Source: Macrocystis pyrifera
Lineage: Eukaryota; Sar; Phaeophyceae; Laminariales; Laminariaceae
Length of the DNA: 64,000 nt
Reading direction: 5' to 3'
Assembly: GCA_031763025.1 (NCBI GenBank)
Contig: JASSKH010000010.1
Location: 14,966,085-15,030,084 of the forward strand
Part shown: positions 36,041-48,100 of the stretch, in pieces
Layout of the letters: each line of letters begins with the position of its first letter
Numbering within the stretch: position 1 is the first letter of the stretch
Notes under the pieces: model-generated
Seen by the model: only the letters and a program-made list of their open reading frames with translations
Databases searched by the model: none
Told to the model about the DNA's origin: nothing
Program-made: the position numbers and the translations under genes

Positions 36041-36478
36041 CGAGTGATAAATTATCCGAGGTGTGAAGAATTTACGATGTTTACTCCATTTTTGCGTTTT
36101 TTCATCGCTTTTATCCGTTTTTCGCGATTATCTCGCTCAGTTTTGATTACTTTCCGTTTTTTGTTGGAGTTTTGGTCGATAATTTTTTGCTTTTTTTTTT
36201 TGCTTTTTTTTTTTGCTTTTTTTTCGTTCTCGTTTTGTTCGCCGATTCTCAATGTTTTTCCTCGGTTTCGTCCTTCATTTGGTATTTATGGCATTCGTGA
36301 GGTATTTGTTCCGAAATATAAGTATAACGCTTGACTATTCGTACCTGGTATGTTCGTGTTAAGATATTGTCTTGTATGAGGTTGAAAGCCCGGTAACTAC
36401 CTGGGTTCAGTCACTGGGAACGTATTTGTAGTACTTGGAAGGCGTATCTTAGATGGAAAACCAGGGGTATTCCAGAGA
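35853..36478 (+). repeat. Direct repeat pair, ~121 bp, 505 bp apart
   Basis: The copies 35,853-35,973 and 36,358-36,478 are nearly identical, starting GTTAAGATATTGTCTTGTAT and ending TTCCAGAG. Between them lies an AT-rich segment with long T runs. The pair immediately precedes the gag-like element and may be remnants of its leader or a local segmental duplication. Confidence 0.85.
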
Positions 36479-36624
36479 AGCACGAGCTTGGTCTCAGTCT
36501 CTGCGTGCACGAAAGGGATAAAAAACTGCTCTTCTTTTGTAGCTAAGCAAACAACACATGTGAGTACAATGTTTACCGACTTAAAAGGCAGACCTGTCCA
36601 GGGATACAAAGTGTCCCGCAACCC

Positions 36625-37638
36625 TTGATCTTAACAAGTGGCGTCGACGGCAGGACCAAGCGTCCCGGGGATCTGAACTTTTTGCGGGGGAATGTCGCCT
36701 GCATGGCGGCCGAGCCCAACCCGTGCTTCCCCCCCGAGGAGGCGGCTCTGGTGGTTCCTGCAGCTCGCCGCCTCCGACGCGAGCTGCCGGCCGAAGGCCT
36801 CTCGGTCCACGACGCTTGGCTGGGAATGTCAGACGTCTCCTGGTCGGACCAACAGCTCCAGGCCTACACAATGGCTCTGGTAGTGAGCCTTCGGAGGGCC
36901 GATGAAGCGTCTTCGACCACGGTTCAATGGCCGAGACCGGCCGCGTACCAGCTTCATTGCAGGCGGCGGTCGCGTGCTGCCCCCCAGGACCCCCCCCTCT
37001 CTTACTCGATCCCGGAAGCTGGACACCGCCCCACCTCCTCCAGCGGTCACCGGGGAACTGGCGACAGCTCTGTGGCTGGAGACCGCGCTCGCAGCCGCGC
37101 CGGCGACCAGGCCCGCCAGCGCACGAGGGTTGGAGGGGATCCGGCCGGTCCGGACGGCAGGCTCCGCCGGGGCTCGGGCGGGGAAACGGGTGGCAGTTCG
37201 TCTCGGCGCAACGGGACTGGACGGAGAAAAAACCGGTGGAAGGGGAAGGAGCGATCGGGTGACGGTCGGTACGGCCCGCGGGACAACTCTGGTCGAGCTA
37301 CTTCCCCCAGCTCTTCCTCGGACGGCGACACCAGAGCCCCCGTTCCAGCGAAGCACGCAATCAGCAAGAGGCAAGTGATCCCCTCGCTGACTGAGGTTGC
37401 TTCTTCCGCCGCGCGTCTTGGTCGTTTGACCATGCCCGATGACCGCGCCTTGCCTGTGTCATCTAACCTTGCTCACGACCGAACTTCGGCGATCGACTCC
37501 GCCGCCGCTGCCGCCGCGAAACAGCACGCTGCCGACGTACAATGGGCGTACAATTTCTGTCTTGCCTTTCCCCTCCTCGATCGACCCTTGCGAGACCGCA
37601 CAGTAACTCATGCGTTCGGTAAAGGCCTCCGCCTCTGA
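36625..37638 (+). CDS. GC-rich ORF, 5' part of a gag-like element
   Basis: A 337-codon frame rich in Arg, Ser, Gly and Pro, with no recognised fold until its last ~60 residues, where QWAYNFCLAFPLLDRPLRDR looks helical and structured. It overlaps the next frame by 29 nt, so it probably belongs to the same polyprotein through a frameshift. Base composition is far more GC-rich than the flanks. The Met assignment is uncertain and the coding status of the middle part is weak. Confidence 0.45.
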   Translation: MILTSGVDGRTKRPGDLNFLRGNVACMAAEPNPCFPPEEAALVVPAARRLRRELPAEGLSVHDAWLGMSDVSWSDQQLQAYTMALVVSLRRADEASSTTVQWPRPAAYQLHCRRRSRAAPQDPPLSYSIPEAGHRPTSSSGHRGTGDSSVAGDRARSRAGDQARQRTRVGGDPAGPDGRLRRGSGGETGGSSSRRNGTGRRKNRWKGKERSGDGRYGPRDNSGRATSPSSSSDGDTRAPVPAKHAISKRQVIPSLTEVASSAARLGRLTMPDDRALPVSSNLAHDRTSAIDSAAAAAAKQHAADVQWAYNFCLAFPLLDRPLRDRTVTHAFGKGLRL

Positions 37639-38983
37639 TATTCTCATGATGTGCAACGATGGCAGCCATAAAGGCCTTAGTTCTACTAACTGGATCCCCG
37701 GTTGGGAGTACCCTCTCAAGAAATCCTTCGCGCGCGCCATCACGCCTGACAAGCCTACGACCGCCCCTCTCACTACCTTGATGGATGATTTTTTTGGACA
37801 GGTGTCGCGCGCCCTCGCAGCAGGATCGTCGGGACCGGAGGCGTTCACGCTCCTCCTGAGGTTGCTGAGCAGCCACTTTGACCGCACCAACACGGGGGCC
37901 AGCTACACCAAGTTGCATAATTTTTGCGTGGCTAACGGGACCCCTTTTTGCGATTTTAGTCGTGCATTGCGAGGGGTGGTGTCCGCAGCAACGGGGACTG
38001 AGCGTGTTTTGGCACCGGGGGTGGAGGTCGTTTTGGAGGTAGTTCGGATGGCAGTGAACGAGCAGTACCCTAGCTTGATGCCGACGCTGTACCCGGGAGT
38101 TTTGGCTACGGTATCGAGGCCGTTCGGCACTTTGGACGCCATGTGGTTAGCTTTCGAGACTCTTGCGAATAATAAGACACCTGCCGTCAACGGCGAAAAA
38201 TATTTTTCTTTGCCTGCTTCTTCGACGGGTGCGCGGTCATCTGCCCCGTCGGGGCCCCGGCCCGCCAAAATTGGTCGCGGCCAGGGCCGGACGCTTCCCC
38301 AGTCGCCTTCTTGGCAGACGGGATCGCGCAATAATCCGCTTGCGATGAATGTCCACAAATCCATCCCTGACTGCCTCGACCCGTGGCTTGACACCTCTTC
38401 CAACTGCTGGCCCCTTGAAGAACACCACTATGCCGAAGTTCACGCCGTTTGCATGTCCATCCAGACCGAGGACCCTCCCCTCTGGAGCGGCCTACTTTCA
38501 TCGTCCGCTCGCGCAGCCGCCCTCAGCGAAAACCGAGGACGCTGTTTAAACTGTCACGAAGACACACACTCTCTTCGACAGTGTAGGCACCCCTTTCTAA
38601 ACCTTAGTGGTATCTTGAACCCCGACCTCGGAACGCTCGGCGACGACGGCGAGGCGTTCCGTCGTTGGCAAGAACGCATGGTCAGACACCGCCGCGAGAA
38701 CAATTCACGACCGAACAAATACAACCAGAAGAAACACAGGCGTCGCCCCGGCCCCTCGCGTGGGCAACATCACGGCCAGGGCCAGCAACACAGACAAGGT
38801 GATGGCTACAACACACACGCGGCACGAGGACACCAACAGTCTCACCCCGGCCATCATGGTGGTTCGACCGCCCCTGCCTCTTCCGCCCCGGCTCCCGTCT
38901 CGGGGGTTCGCTACGGCGCCTCGCATACCTCGGGCGGAAACCCGAATGGACGCCAGCCAGGCACCTTCCGCGCCGGTAACTGA
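37610..38983 (+). CDS. Gag-like protein with CCHC zinc knuckle
   Basis: The 457-codon frame has a helical N-terminal half (for example SRALAAGSSGPEAFTLLLRL and the Trp-containing block near residue 180). It then has a CLNCHEDTHSLRQC zinc knuckle (CX2CX4HX4C; the four ligands lie at 38,543-38,584) and a basic His/Gln/Gly-rich tail. That order is the hallmark of a retroelement nucleocapsid, which packages the element RNA. No protease, integrase or reverse transcriptase follows, so the element is defective or gag-only. It might also be a domesticated gag, since the frame is intact for 1.37 kb. Confidence 0.7.
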   Translation: MRSVKASASDILMMCNDGSHKGLSSTNWIPGWEYPLKKSFARAITPDKPTTAPLTTLMDDFFGQVSRALAAGSSGPEAFTLLLRLLSSHFDRTNTGASYTKLHNFCVANGTPFCDFSRALRGVVSAATGTERVLAPGVEVVLEVVRMAVNEQYPSLMPTLYPGVLATVSRPFGTLDAMWLAFETLANNKTPAVNGEKYFSLPASSTGARSSAPSGPRPAKIGRGQGRTLPQSPSWQTGSRNNPLAMNVHKSIPDCLDPWLDTSSNCWPLEEHHYAEVHAVCMSIQTEDPPLWSGLLSSSARAAALSENRGRCLNCHEDTHSLRQCRHPFLNLSGILNPDLGTLGDDGEAFRRWQERMVRHRRENNSRPNKYNQKKHRRRPGPSRGQHHGQGQQHRQGDGYNTHAARGHQQSHPGHHGGSTAPASSAPAPVSGVRYGASHTSGGNPNGRQPGTFRAGN

Positions 38984-39028
38984 CAGGTCGACGGCGGTTC
39001 GGCTTCTCCTGACCGCCCGCCGCCAGCA

Positions 39029-39742
39029 TTGTCAGGAGAAAAAAACCTTGATTTCACAAGATGCTCGCGTCCCAGGCTCGCTCAGTACTCCGCTCCCCCG
39101 CCGCGCGCGTTACTCCGTACTTCGGACCGACGCAGCGACTCAGCTCCACAGCTTTATCCGGGGAGCCCTCGGGCGCCTTCCCCGACGTCGGGAGCCCGCG
39201 CCTCAAACGCCGCTCCCCTCAACCTGGGCACGAGAGCAGGCGCGATAAACGCCTCTCTCCCAAACCACTCACCGCACAACACGACGGGTGTCGCGCCGTC
39301 GCGTCGTTTTTTTCAGCGAGGGTGTCCCCCTGCTACACCTCCCGGCCATGCGGTGGCGGTCGGTTTGAGGTGCGGGAAGGCAAACACCGAAACCCCGAGA
39401 TCTCGGTTGAAACTCGACTCGGCGTTTCCTCGCAATAACGGTGGCCGCTCCACCCTTTTTCCTATTAAGGAGGAGTCAACAAGATTAGCTACCTCGTCCC
39501 CCTTCCCCACCCGGTCTACAGGACGGAAGCCCTCTCCGGTGGACCCTTTGTTGCCCCCCACCCGAGCACCGTTCTTGAAGACGTCTATAGGGTCTGCAGG
39601 CCCTCTTTCGTCTTCGCGCACGCCACTCCACGTGCGCAGCGCTCCTTCGGCTCCAGTGGAACAGGAAAAACCTGGCACTGTCCGTCGAGCCAGTGGTGCT
39701 CCACGGCCTCCGGTCAAATCAACCGGACAGCATACCCGTTAA
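39029..39742 (+). CDS. Ser/Pro/Arg-rich ORF downstream of gag
   Basis: A 237-codon frame of low complexity without a recognisable fold. It starts 45 nt after the gag stop. A competing frame at 39,061-39,438 is also open, so which frame is coding cannot be decided by eye. Composition is the same GC-rich type as gag, suggesting it belongs to the element. Confidence 0.3.
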   Translation: MSGEKNLDFTRCSRPRLAQYSAPPPRALLRTSDRRSDSAPQLYPGSPRAPSPTSGARASNAAPLNLGTRAGAINASLPNHSPHNTTGVAPSRRFFQRGCPPATPPGHAVAVGLRCGKANTETPRSRLKLDSAFPRNNGGRSTLFPIKEESTRLATSSPFPTRSTGRKPSPVDPLLPPTRAPFLKTSIGSAGPLSSSRTPLHVRSAPSAPVEQEKPGTVRRASGAPRPPVKSTGQHTR

Positions 39743-40095
39743 ATTCGGAAGAATCGCAGCTCTCGTCAAGCAGAACGGGCTCAGAGCCCCCTGCCCCCTT
39801 TGGTCCAGGACAGAGATCATCGGGCGCAGCAAGAGAACCTTCTGGCGATTTTTTGCCTACGGGCAATGGTGACACAGAGCCAGTATACGTGGAACCGGAC
39901 TCGTCTCGCGCACCAGGGGCTCAGTGTTCTCAGAGAAGCACACTCCCCCCCCCACACGCCGCAACTGCGGCCACCGACGACTCGGCACCGTCGGTTTTTG
40001 ACCCTACTCTCGAGTATACAACGGAGCGGGTGGTACTGTTCTGGCAGGCCCCCTCTTATTTTTCGCAGTGGTCTGCCGTCGACGCCATTTGTTAA
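39743..40095 (+). pseudogene. ORF ending in a possible truncated NADAR-like start
   Basis: The open frame in this phase ends with FDPTLEYTTERVVLFWQAPSYFSQWS, followed within seven codons by a stop. The FWQ-P-SYFSQW pattern resembles the first strand of NADAR-domain proteins, where a FW...PFSNFYPSPF-type motif starts a fold acting on ADP-ribose or riboflavin-pathway intermediates. The rest of the domain is absent, although another frame continues with TPFVKVL. If the resemblance holds, this is a truncated copy. The similarity is from memory of the motif and unverified. Confidence 0.3.
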
Positions 40096-40229
40096 GGTCT
40101 TAGTCCGTTGGGCTAAAGGTAAAAGGTTAACCAATTGCCTACCCAATCTAAGCCTCATAACATTCGTATGAATACGTGTACGGGAAAAGGCGCTTATATT
40201 CATGAACGCGGTTTTTGTTCATAATTACA

Positions 40230-40575
40230 AGCTACACCGTACATTGTTTTTTAACAGAAAAAGGTATATCATGACAGAAAACGTCATCTAACTTGGGTTT
40301 GGTGAACCCTGATCACCTTCGTTTTATTTAAACGTACCGTATAAATTGGCAAAAAAAAAATATATATATATATATACTGGTGTACCGTTTTTTGTCATTT
40401 TTGTGACTTGCACGGACATGGTTTTTTCACCCAGAAAATGGTATGTATACCTTGACAGAAAACGTAATCTAACTTGGGTTTGGTGTACCCTGATTTGCTG
40501 ATGTTCATGTTTCGAACCGTAAACTGGCAAACAGATCACTGGTGTATCGTTTTTTGGTATTTTGTCCAGTGGGAC
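40230..40575 (+). repeat. Diverged tandem repeat, ~180-bp unit, two copies
   Basis: Both copies contain GACAGAAAACGT, CTAACTTGGGTTTGGTG, ACCCTGAT, a CCGTA-AA-TGGCAAA block and GGTGTAYCGTTTTTTG. The first copy has gained an (AT)n tract at 40,360-40,376. Nothing coding is evident. Confidence 0.75.
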
Positions 40576-41849
40576 AGCATTTTATTTTTGCTTCTGGATA
40601 CCCTATTATTAATAGTAGGTGAACCTAGGGAATATATAGGACCTACGGTACACACAAAACCTATACATTTCCCTATTTTTACCAACCATATTTGGTCCTA
40701 TTTACTATGGTCCTCCGTAATAACCAAAACCTAGGCTATGAGGCCTTCCTCCCGGACTTGGTCCAGTTACGGTCCACCCTACCCGTTGGGGCGTTGGTCC
40801 TCCTGTTATTTTCTTACGAGGCTGGCGATTGCGAAAACTCGATTGCCCATTATAACCCAGAGACATGGCGCAGAGAGACCCACCAAAAAGTACAATCCGG
40901 GATCGGTAGATATACTACTGCTTGTAGAATCGCAACACAGAACACAACAGGCAGGGCGATCCTCGACGTTCGGATAATAATGAAAAATGCAGGTACTAAT
41001 ATACTACTGCTGCTGTTCGTACGTACTACTGTTTCATACCAGGTATCGGGTACTACTGGTGGTACGATGACCAATAAGATGAAATCACCGGCAGGACGAT
41101 ATAGACCTCTTGCAGCTTGGCTCCATGGTTATTTAATCTCACGCGTCCCTGCCGCTGTTACTATTACGCTTTACTGATGTTGCCTGGTACCCGACTAAGG
41201 TGGAGGAAACGAACTGGTTTCGAACCGGTAAACGAAAGCTAGAGAAATAAGTGTGGACAGGGGTTTCCTCTCGCTCTCCGGGGCGAGAAAAGAAAAGAAA
41301 AGAAACTGGTACGTACGTCGTACGCGTGTTGTATGTTGTACATGTACCACTGGTAGCAGTAACGTCGTAGAGTGCAGTGCGCTACCGCCGGGTGAAGGAA
41401 TCGCGGGACCGTGGTAGTATAGTCTATACCACATACCAGGACCTGGTGTACTATACTTACTACTGCAGCAGTGCTGCTGTCAGTAAGCATCATGTACGTA
41501 CGAGTACTCTGTTGGATTTTGTTGGCAACTGGCGGTACCGACGTACCGACCTATCATACCGACGTTTCGAATCTTGAAACTGTCGTGGTTTCGGTTTCGT
41601 ATTTTTCGTCTTTTCGACGTTCCTATCTGATCATCTCCCCGCCGTCCCGTCGTCGTGCTTGTACGATTACTGCTGTTCTGGTACATGATGGACATGTAGG
41701 TCACACACAAAAATAAATTGTTGTACTAGGTCCGTATTAACAGTATGAAAAAAAAAAAAAAAACCGATACTACTCCTGTATCAGTAGATTTGGCCGTTCG
41801 TTTGTGATCTCGTGCACCTACCTCTCTCTCTCTCCGCGGGTCCTCACAG
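40576..41849. other. Intergenic, upstream flank of the large gene
   Basis: A 161-codon frame at 40,692-41,177 shows no motif. TACCWGGTA and TACTCGTA words recur (41,037 and 41,498), as does an AAAAG microsatellite at 41,288-41,307 and an A17 run near 41,747. Earlier exons of the large gene could be hidden here, but I cannot identify any. Confidence 0.4.
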
Positions 41850-41875
41850 CCACTGTCGGAGATCAATATCATCCG

Positions 41876-44800
41876 ATGAAACATGATGGTGGGGAGCTAT
41901 CCCAAGATCGAGCTCGGCAGCCTCTTCGAGAGTGTGACTTATTGGATACGAGCGCGGAGGTGGAAGTTGCTAAGGCCATTCTTCTCCGAGAAGAATATAT
42001 CGCTAGGCTCAAAGCAACTATCCGAAGGCAGGGATCCAAGTTCGGCAAAGATCAAGGAGCTTTCCACGATTTAATCAGCCTCCTGGATCTCGTGCGCTCA
42101 GCGACCGTGGATGTGGCCGAGGCAATTCAGAGCTGGAGGAGAGTCCAAGGACACCCCAAACCGTTCACATGGAGAGGAACGAACTATCTCCTCAAACTTC
42201 CTGTCGATCTAGACTTTTTGGACAACCACAAGGTATGATACGACCCTACGGAGCTACTGTACATGCTTACGGCAGTAGAGCTAGAGTACTGGTGCATGCG
42301 TGCTCTGCCTTGAGCCTAAAGTAAAACAGCGACCAAGATAGACGAGGTATTTATCTGACACGATTGGCTGGTGGACTTGGAAGGACAGGATACCACGATA
42401 TACGAGTATATATATCTGGCACGGCCGTGTATGCATGCTCGTACTGAATACTAACTATTTAATTTTAATATTTGATTTTAATATTTGATTTTAATATTTG
42501 AATTCAAGATTAAACTCAGACGGTGAAAGGAATGCGCATAGCTACGTACGCACTGCTGTGCGTACGCCATCAATACTACCAATACTGCTGTACAACAATA
42601 ATAAGTGGCTCGCCACAGAGGCTTACTCTTATTTTTAACACTAACCGCGGCATTTTTATATACCGGTGCATGGCCCTTCATATTTTTGGACAGGTGTTGC
42701 GCTCATGGCTAGGCTTCTGCTTGAAGAGAAACCCTTTCTTGGTGCCCGTATCTCTCGAAAGGCTTGCCGGTGTCTCAGGACTGACGCCCAAATGTGGGCA
42801 AAATATCTTCTTTGCGGACAAAAAGGGCTTCACAGATGTCGGCGGAGAACCGCATCGTGCAGGCAAACGAAGTACGCAACTGCTGGATGATCACAGCACC
42901 AGTGATGCAATTGGCGGGAGTGCAATTGCCGATGGCGACATGTTGCGGGTTCGAGCAGCGGCGGCAATAATTATGCATGAAGAAACCATTCACGGAAGGT
43001 GAGCCTGGGTCTGCGACCGCTTACGTTTCGCCATCTTGGGAACTACTGATACTTTGGTATACTCGTACTGCTGTGCCATCAAACGGCCGCGCAGGTTGTG
43101 TATTTACACTGAAGTAGTTGGTGCACTCGTAGAGGATAACCACGAAATTGAAATATACAAGTATTTTGATTATGTAGTTTGCCAAAGAGGCGTTACTACA
43201 GTAAATTTGGAGGGAAGCAGGGGATAAAACGGGAAGGGGCATATACGGGTCTGCGTTTCTCAGAAAACTTTGCCCACGACACTGGTTGGATCAGTGAGCA
43301 CGAAGGCAGGCAGGGCACAAGGAAGGCTCAGCGACTCGAGCAGTGGTAAGCAGGTTTTGATCGTTTTTTTTTCCCACCTTCCTGCCCTAACGCGCAAGAG
43401 AGCGGCTCGGGGCGCGGGGGGGGTACTCGATATCATGCATGGCCGTAGTCGTATGACCATAGATCCTCGCATCCCTACAATGCCGGGACGGAGCACGTCA
43501 GGTTTTCACCGATCAGACAGACATTGCTTGCACCAAGGGCGAAGCGCCATGAATTGTTCGGGGAGTCGCATGACGGGTGAGCTGCATCCTACTAAGAACC
43601 GCTTACGCGGCGGACCTGCACATGGATGACAGCTTCAATGGAGTTTATTGGTTTTCCGGTGTGACCATTTCCAAAGACAGCAATAAGGGCACTATGTAAC
43701 TGCCTCGTGGGTGCCTTACCATAAACACTACGTGATGCGATCATTCCCCTTGTGCGGAGTAAAGGTGCTCCACCCCGCACAAATGATCTGCAACTCGATC
43801 GCCAGCTGTGACCAACCGACCGCCAAAAAAACAAAAAAACGGTACCCTGGTTGTCTAGCTCACGTAGGGAGCGGCATCTTTACAGTGTCGTTGCCAACCG
43901 ACGCCAGCCCAAAGCTATATATATATATTTATAACTTGGGGGGGGCTAATACTGTGGTATACGTCTTGCAAAGGAGAAGAGTGTGGCCAGTTTTCTGTTT
44001 TGCTTTGGTACTACAGTCCAACGTAAAAATAAGAAGCGGGTTAGCCCGAAGTCTTTCTGAGAGCATAGTATCCTACGAGCACTACACTTTTGTTTCTGGA
44101 ACTATTTCATTGCGAAAGATAATTCCTTGATGATTAAACCGAATACAACGAACACTTCAACGCTTAGAGTTTTAGCTACTGCTATCTTGGGTTCGAATCC
44201 CGATATAGCCGAGGGGGGTTTTGAGGACACGACGCACCTATATCGTCGGTTGCGGACAACGTCGACAACGTACTGCGCGGATAACGCTTTGCATGCTAAA
44301 GTACATGTCGGGAGTAGACCATGGGGGAGGGAGAGGATACCTACTCTATGACCACGGGCCTACCAGTAATAAGAACGCTGTGCTATTGGATGAATAGTCA
44401 AGCCAACACTAATTACTGACTGTACCAGGTATCTGGTACGTGGTACATACGTGGGACCTAAAGGGGAAAATTGATGATGACAAGTGACGTTTGCAGCAAC
44501 GGCCACTGCGTGATTGGTGATTGGGTGAGGGGGGGTGATACAAATATGTTTCCGAGTTACAATGGTTGAAAGTAGTCGTATGGCACGGGCGCGTCATGTG
44601 ATCCTAGATTATACACTGCTGAGCACTCACGCTTCTCGTGGACGGCTGATCACACCAAAGTTAACAACCATTGTTTCGATCGCTATTATATCAGAGTTCC
44701 GTAGGAGTTTGCATCGCCAGTACTCTACTATTCATATACCTTGGTACCTGGTAGACTTACCGCAATACGATCCGCGCCTTTGACCTCCAGGTTCACTGTG

Positions 44801-45159
44801 GATGGCTCTGCACGATTTGTGCCCGTGAGCATTGCTGAGCGTCAAATACACTCTCATAACCTCAGCCTGGACGACTACAGACAGACGCCTTCTCCGGCTA
44901 AAGTTCCCCAGGGGATGGCCCCTTTCGAAGACATGGCTGGGAGAACACGAGGGCCCTCAGCCCCGCCACCAGGTGAAAGCTGGCCAGACGATAGTGCCAA
45001 TTCCATCTCGCACGCCGTGAATCGACGGGGTCCGTTGCCAAGTGGTGTTGCTCCTGGGCTTCCTACCTCCGGCAAGGCGAACGCGAAACGTGCCGGCGGA
45101 AAACTCGGTTCCGTTACCATCACGTCAACTCCTTCAATCAAACGGAAACCGGTCAGAAG
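41876..45159 (+). CDS. Large gene exons 1-3: N-terminal region
   Basis: Exon 1 has a helical segment followed by PFTWRGTNYLLKLPVDLDFLD. Exon 2 continues directly with VLRSWLGFCLKRNPFLVPVS, giving a compact, conserved-looking block across the splice site. Exon 3 (about 123 codons) is Pro/Ser/Gly-rich and probably disordered. The join of exon 2 to exon 3 was chosen because the two-base carry (AG) fits the acceptor at 44,790; intervening open frames near 43,270 fail on phase. The ATG at 41,876 is the first in frame after an acceptor-like CCTCACAG at 41,849, so an upstream exon is possible. Confidence 0.65.
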
Positions 45160-48100
45160 GTGCGGGTTCGCTCGTGCAGCAACATACACCAACGACAGTC
45201 CTTTTCTTGTCGATTAGCAAATTACAGGTTGTTACTTCAGAGGGGTCTACTACTGTAATACTGGAGTGCAGGGTCATACTCACGGTTGATGCTTCTGAAT
45301 CCAGCAGCGTGAGAGTCACCACCTTGTTCAACCATAAAATGAAGGGGCATACCAGGTACCTGGCACTTGACAAGCGCTTGATTCAGCCATCATCGGGTGT
45401 CGTAAGCAGTTGCGCACATCCATCCTGAGTTTGCGGCAAAAATTATGTGCGCCTTTCTATGATACGGCGGTATATGACACCGGTGTCGTAACTTCATATA
45501 TACGACACCGTCCCGAGTCCGCGGCAGAAATACTAGACAGGCGAAGGACTACCACGGGTGTACTAGCATGGTCTACTCAGAGGGGCTATTACCATAGAAC
45601 GTGTCTTGAAACCGAAACGAACCAGAGCGCCAGGAGATAGTATGTGCTTGTCTCCGATTATGTTTGCGCACTTAGATACATATATTGTATATATAATAGC
45701 AATATGTAGTGAGTCAACGAGGGATATCCCTGTAGACCATGCTTTGTACAACAATCAATGATGTCGTATCGTTTCTTCACGAGAACTGACTGTGAACAAA
45801 AATATAGAACGCAGTCACAGGTATCTTGGAGTGTTGACCCATTTCGGCTTCAGGGTAGCTTCCATGCTAGCCCTAGAACAGGTATCTTGGAGTGTTGGCC
45901 CATTTCGGCTTCAGGGTAGCTTTAGCTCCCATGCTAGCCCTAGAATACAATCCACAGTCCACTATACACCCCTGGTCCTCGCAGTCATTTATCCGCCTAT
46001 CCGTCATGTGTGCCCCAAACGCGGGGCGGTATCGTGTATGCGAAATTACGACGCGGGTGTGGTGTCGTATATACAATCTAGAGCAGAACCGATATGATAA
46101 TCTTTAAGCCATCTCCATCGCGTTTCTCGTTCTGTAATTGGTTTTACCGGGTTGCAGATCAGTCGGTGCAATCCTTAGCGCTGAGATGATGCACAGAAAA
46201 TACCAGAATCAGCAACTGCAACAGGAGTTGCAGTATCTTCGACAAAGACTATTGGCAGCCCAAACGCACTCAACAAGTCTAGGAACGCCGGACGACAACG
46301 CTGCTGTACCCTTCACTGACGACAACGGCAACGACCTGGGAACGCCACCAATGGCAGATGACGAACTACACCAAGCTGGGGCGCAGGGTAGAGTTAAGAG
46401 TTTTGACGAAGAAGCATTTGCAATGAAGCGCATGGCTGAGAAACTCGAGCGAAAGGCCTGTCAGCAGCAGGAAGCCTTGGAAGAGCAATACCATGTTCTC
46501 CGAGCCAAGGAGAAGGACTCACAAAACAGAAAGCGCGCAATGGTTCTCGAACGCAAGAGAAGATTGCTTGAGCGAGATCCCGATGTCGTTCAGTCTGGAG
46601 ATAACGACGAGTACACTCTAGAAGACCAGGCAGCCACAGAAGTGCAACGTATTGCGCGCGGCATCCAAGGACGTGCACGCATGAGAAGGCTCCGCCCCAT
46701 TCTTAATAAAGCTGCCACGAGTATCCAAGGCATCATGCGGGGTCACCTTGATCGTTCGTATGCCGCCCAAAAGAGAACCGACAAGCGCGCTGTCACAAAC
46801 ATTCAGCGTGTGTGGCGTGGGTATATTGGTCGTTGCGCTCTAAAATCCAATCTCTGGAAGCGAAAGAGAAGCACGAATGCAATAGGCATTCAAAGGATTG
46901 CGCGAGGACGCCAAGGCCGACGGCGTGTGGCCCATAAACGAGGTCTTCGCGAGAGTGCAAAACGAGGGTCGGAGGTGGTCGGGGTCAAGCAGCTGTTCCG
47001 TCAGGATATAATCGAGCTTGCAGACGCCATTGGCACACCTCTTGAGGACGCTGTCATTACTTCGCTCCCCAGCATCGTGTTGGGACTTCTGAAAGTTGTG
47101 GGGCTCATGCTGGAGGAGGACGAGGACTCCGGAGCGATCACCCGGTACAGTGCTCTAGGAGTGCAATCCGTCACAAAGGTGCAGCCGGAAGTGCGATTTT
47201 CGTGGCGAGATGCTCTTAGTCTGCTACGGAGGTCCTCTAAGCTTTTGCGTCGTCTACGCCAAGTGGCTGAGGCACCCGCCAGCAAGCGACCACGAATCGT
47301 ACACTTTTCTCAATGCTCAGTCCAGACCTACCTCGCCATAAAGTGCGATCATGGCTGGAACGTGAGTGCGATGGGTCTTGTGGGCGCTGGAGCCAAAGCC
47401 TGCCAACACCTTATGATGTGGGTAGATGCACTGCAAGAAGTATTCGCGTGCCAATGTGACTTTGCTGGGGATTTCGGTAGCGATCGTGCACCCTGGATTG
47501 CAAGAGCTCAGCAAAGTATGCGTTCCATGCGCCACCTAGAAGTATCTCGCATGGTGTCCAAGCATGCTGTGGCGTGCTTGCAGGATATTATCTGCGAATC
47601 AAGTGAGGTGGCGCCGAACTCAAGCCAGTCTGTGCTTCACGAAGACAACACGAACATCAGGAGGGGTGACCTACGCTTGTGCGTGGCGCACAGCGCTTTG
47701 GACATATTGAAGGAGCGCGAAATAATCGCGAGAGACGCATTGGAGGGGATGAAGCGCGAAGAAGACAACGCTCAGAGGAGTGACGCAGCTCGCGAGCAGT
47801 TAACAATTAACGCGCTTGTTGCAGACCTCAGCAAAGCTCAGGCGGATTTGGAACGTGAGCACATAGAACATGAAGAAGCAAACAGAGAGGCCGAAGCCGG
47901 CATCGAAACTGACCAGGCTCGGTTGCAGCTATATTACGACAAACAAACAACGTGTGAGATAGTTCGGAGGGAGCGTTGGACGTCCTTGGAGATGTTACGA
48001 ATACAAGGGATACGCAACGCCAAATGGAGGGGAGTAGAGGTAAAGGTATGGGAGGATCTTCGTCAGCAATTGGAAGTGGTGGGTAAGATGGAAGCTGCAT

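Noticed and set aside
34430..40200. Complete LTR retrotransposon
   Set aside because: No sequence upstream of gag is repeated in the same orientation downstream of it, and no pol domains are present. Long terminal repeats are therefore not demonstrated.
43266..43345. Additional exon of the large gene near 43.3 kb
   Set aside because: Its reading phase does not fit exon 2, whereas exon 2 joins the exon at 44,791 exactly.
44186..44215. B-box-like GGTTCGAATCC in a hairpin, possible tRNA
   Set aside because: The T-arm looks good, but no matching 5' acceptor strand, D-arm or anticodon arm lies upstream. Treated as chance or a tiny tRNA relic.
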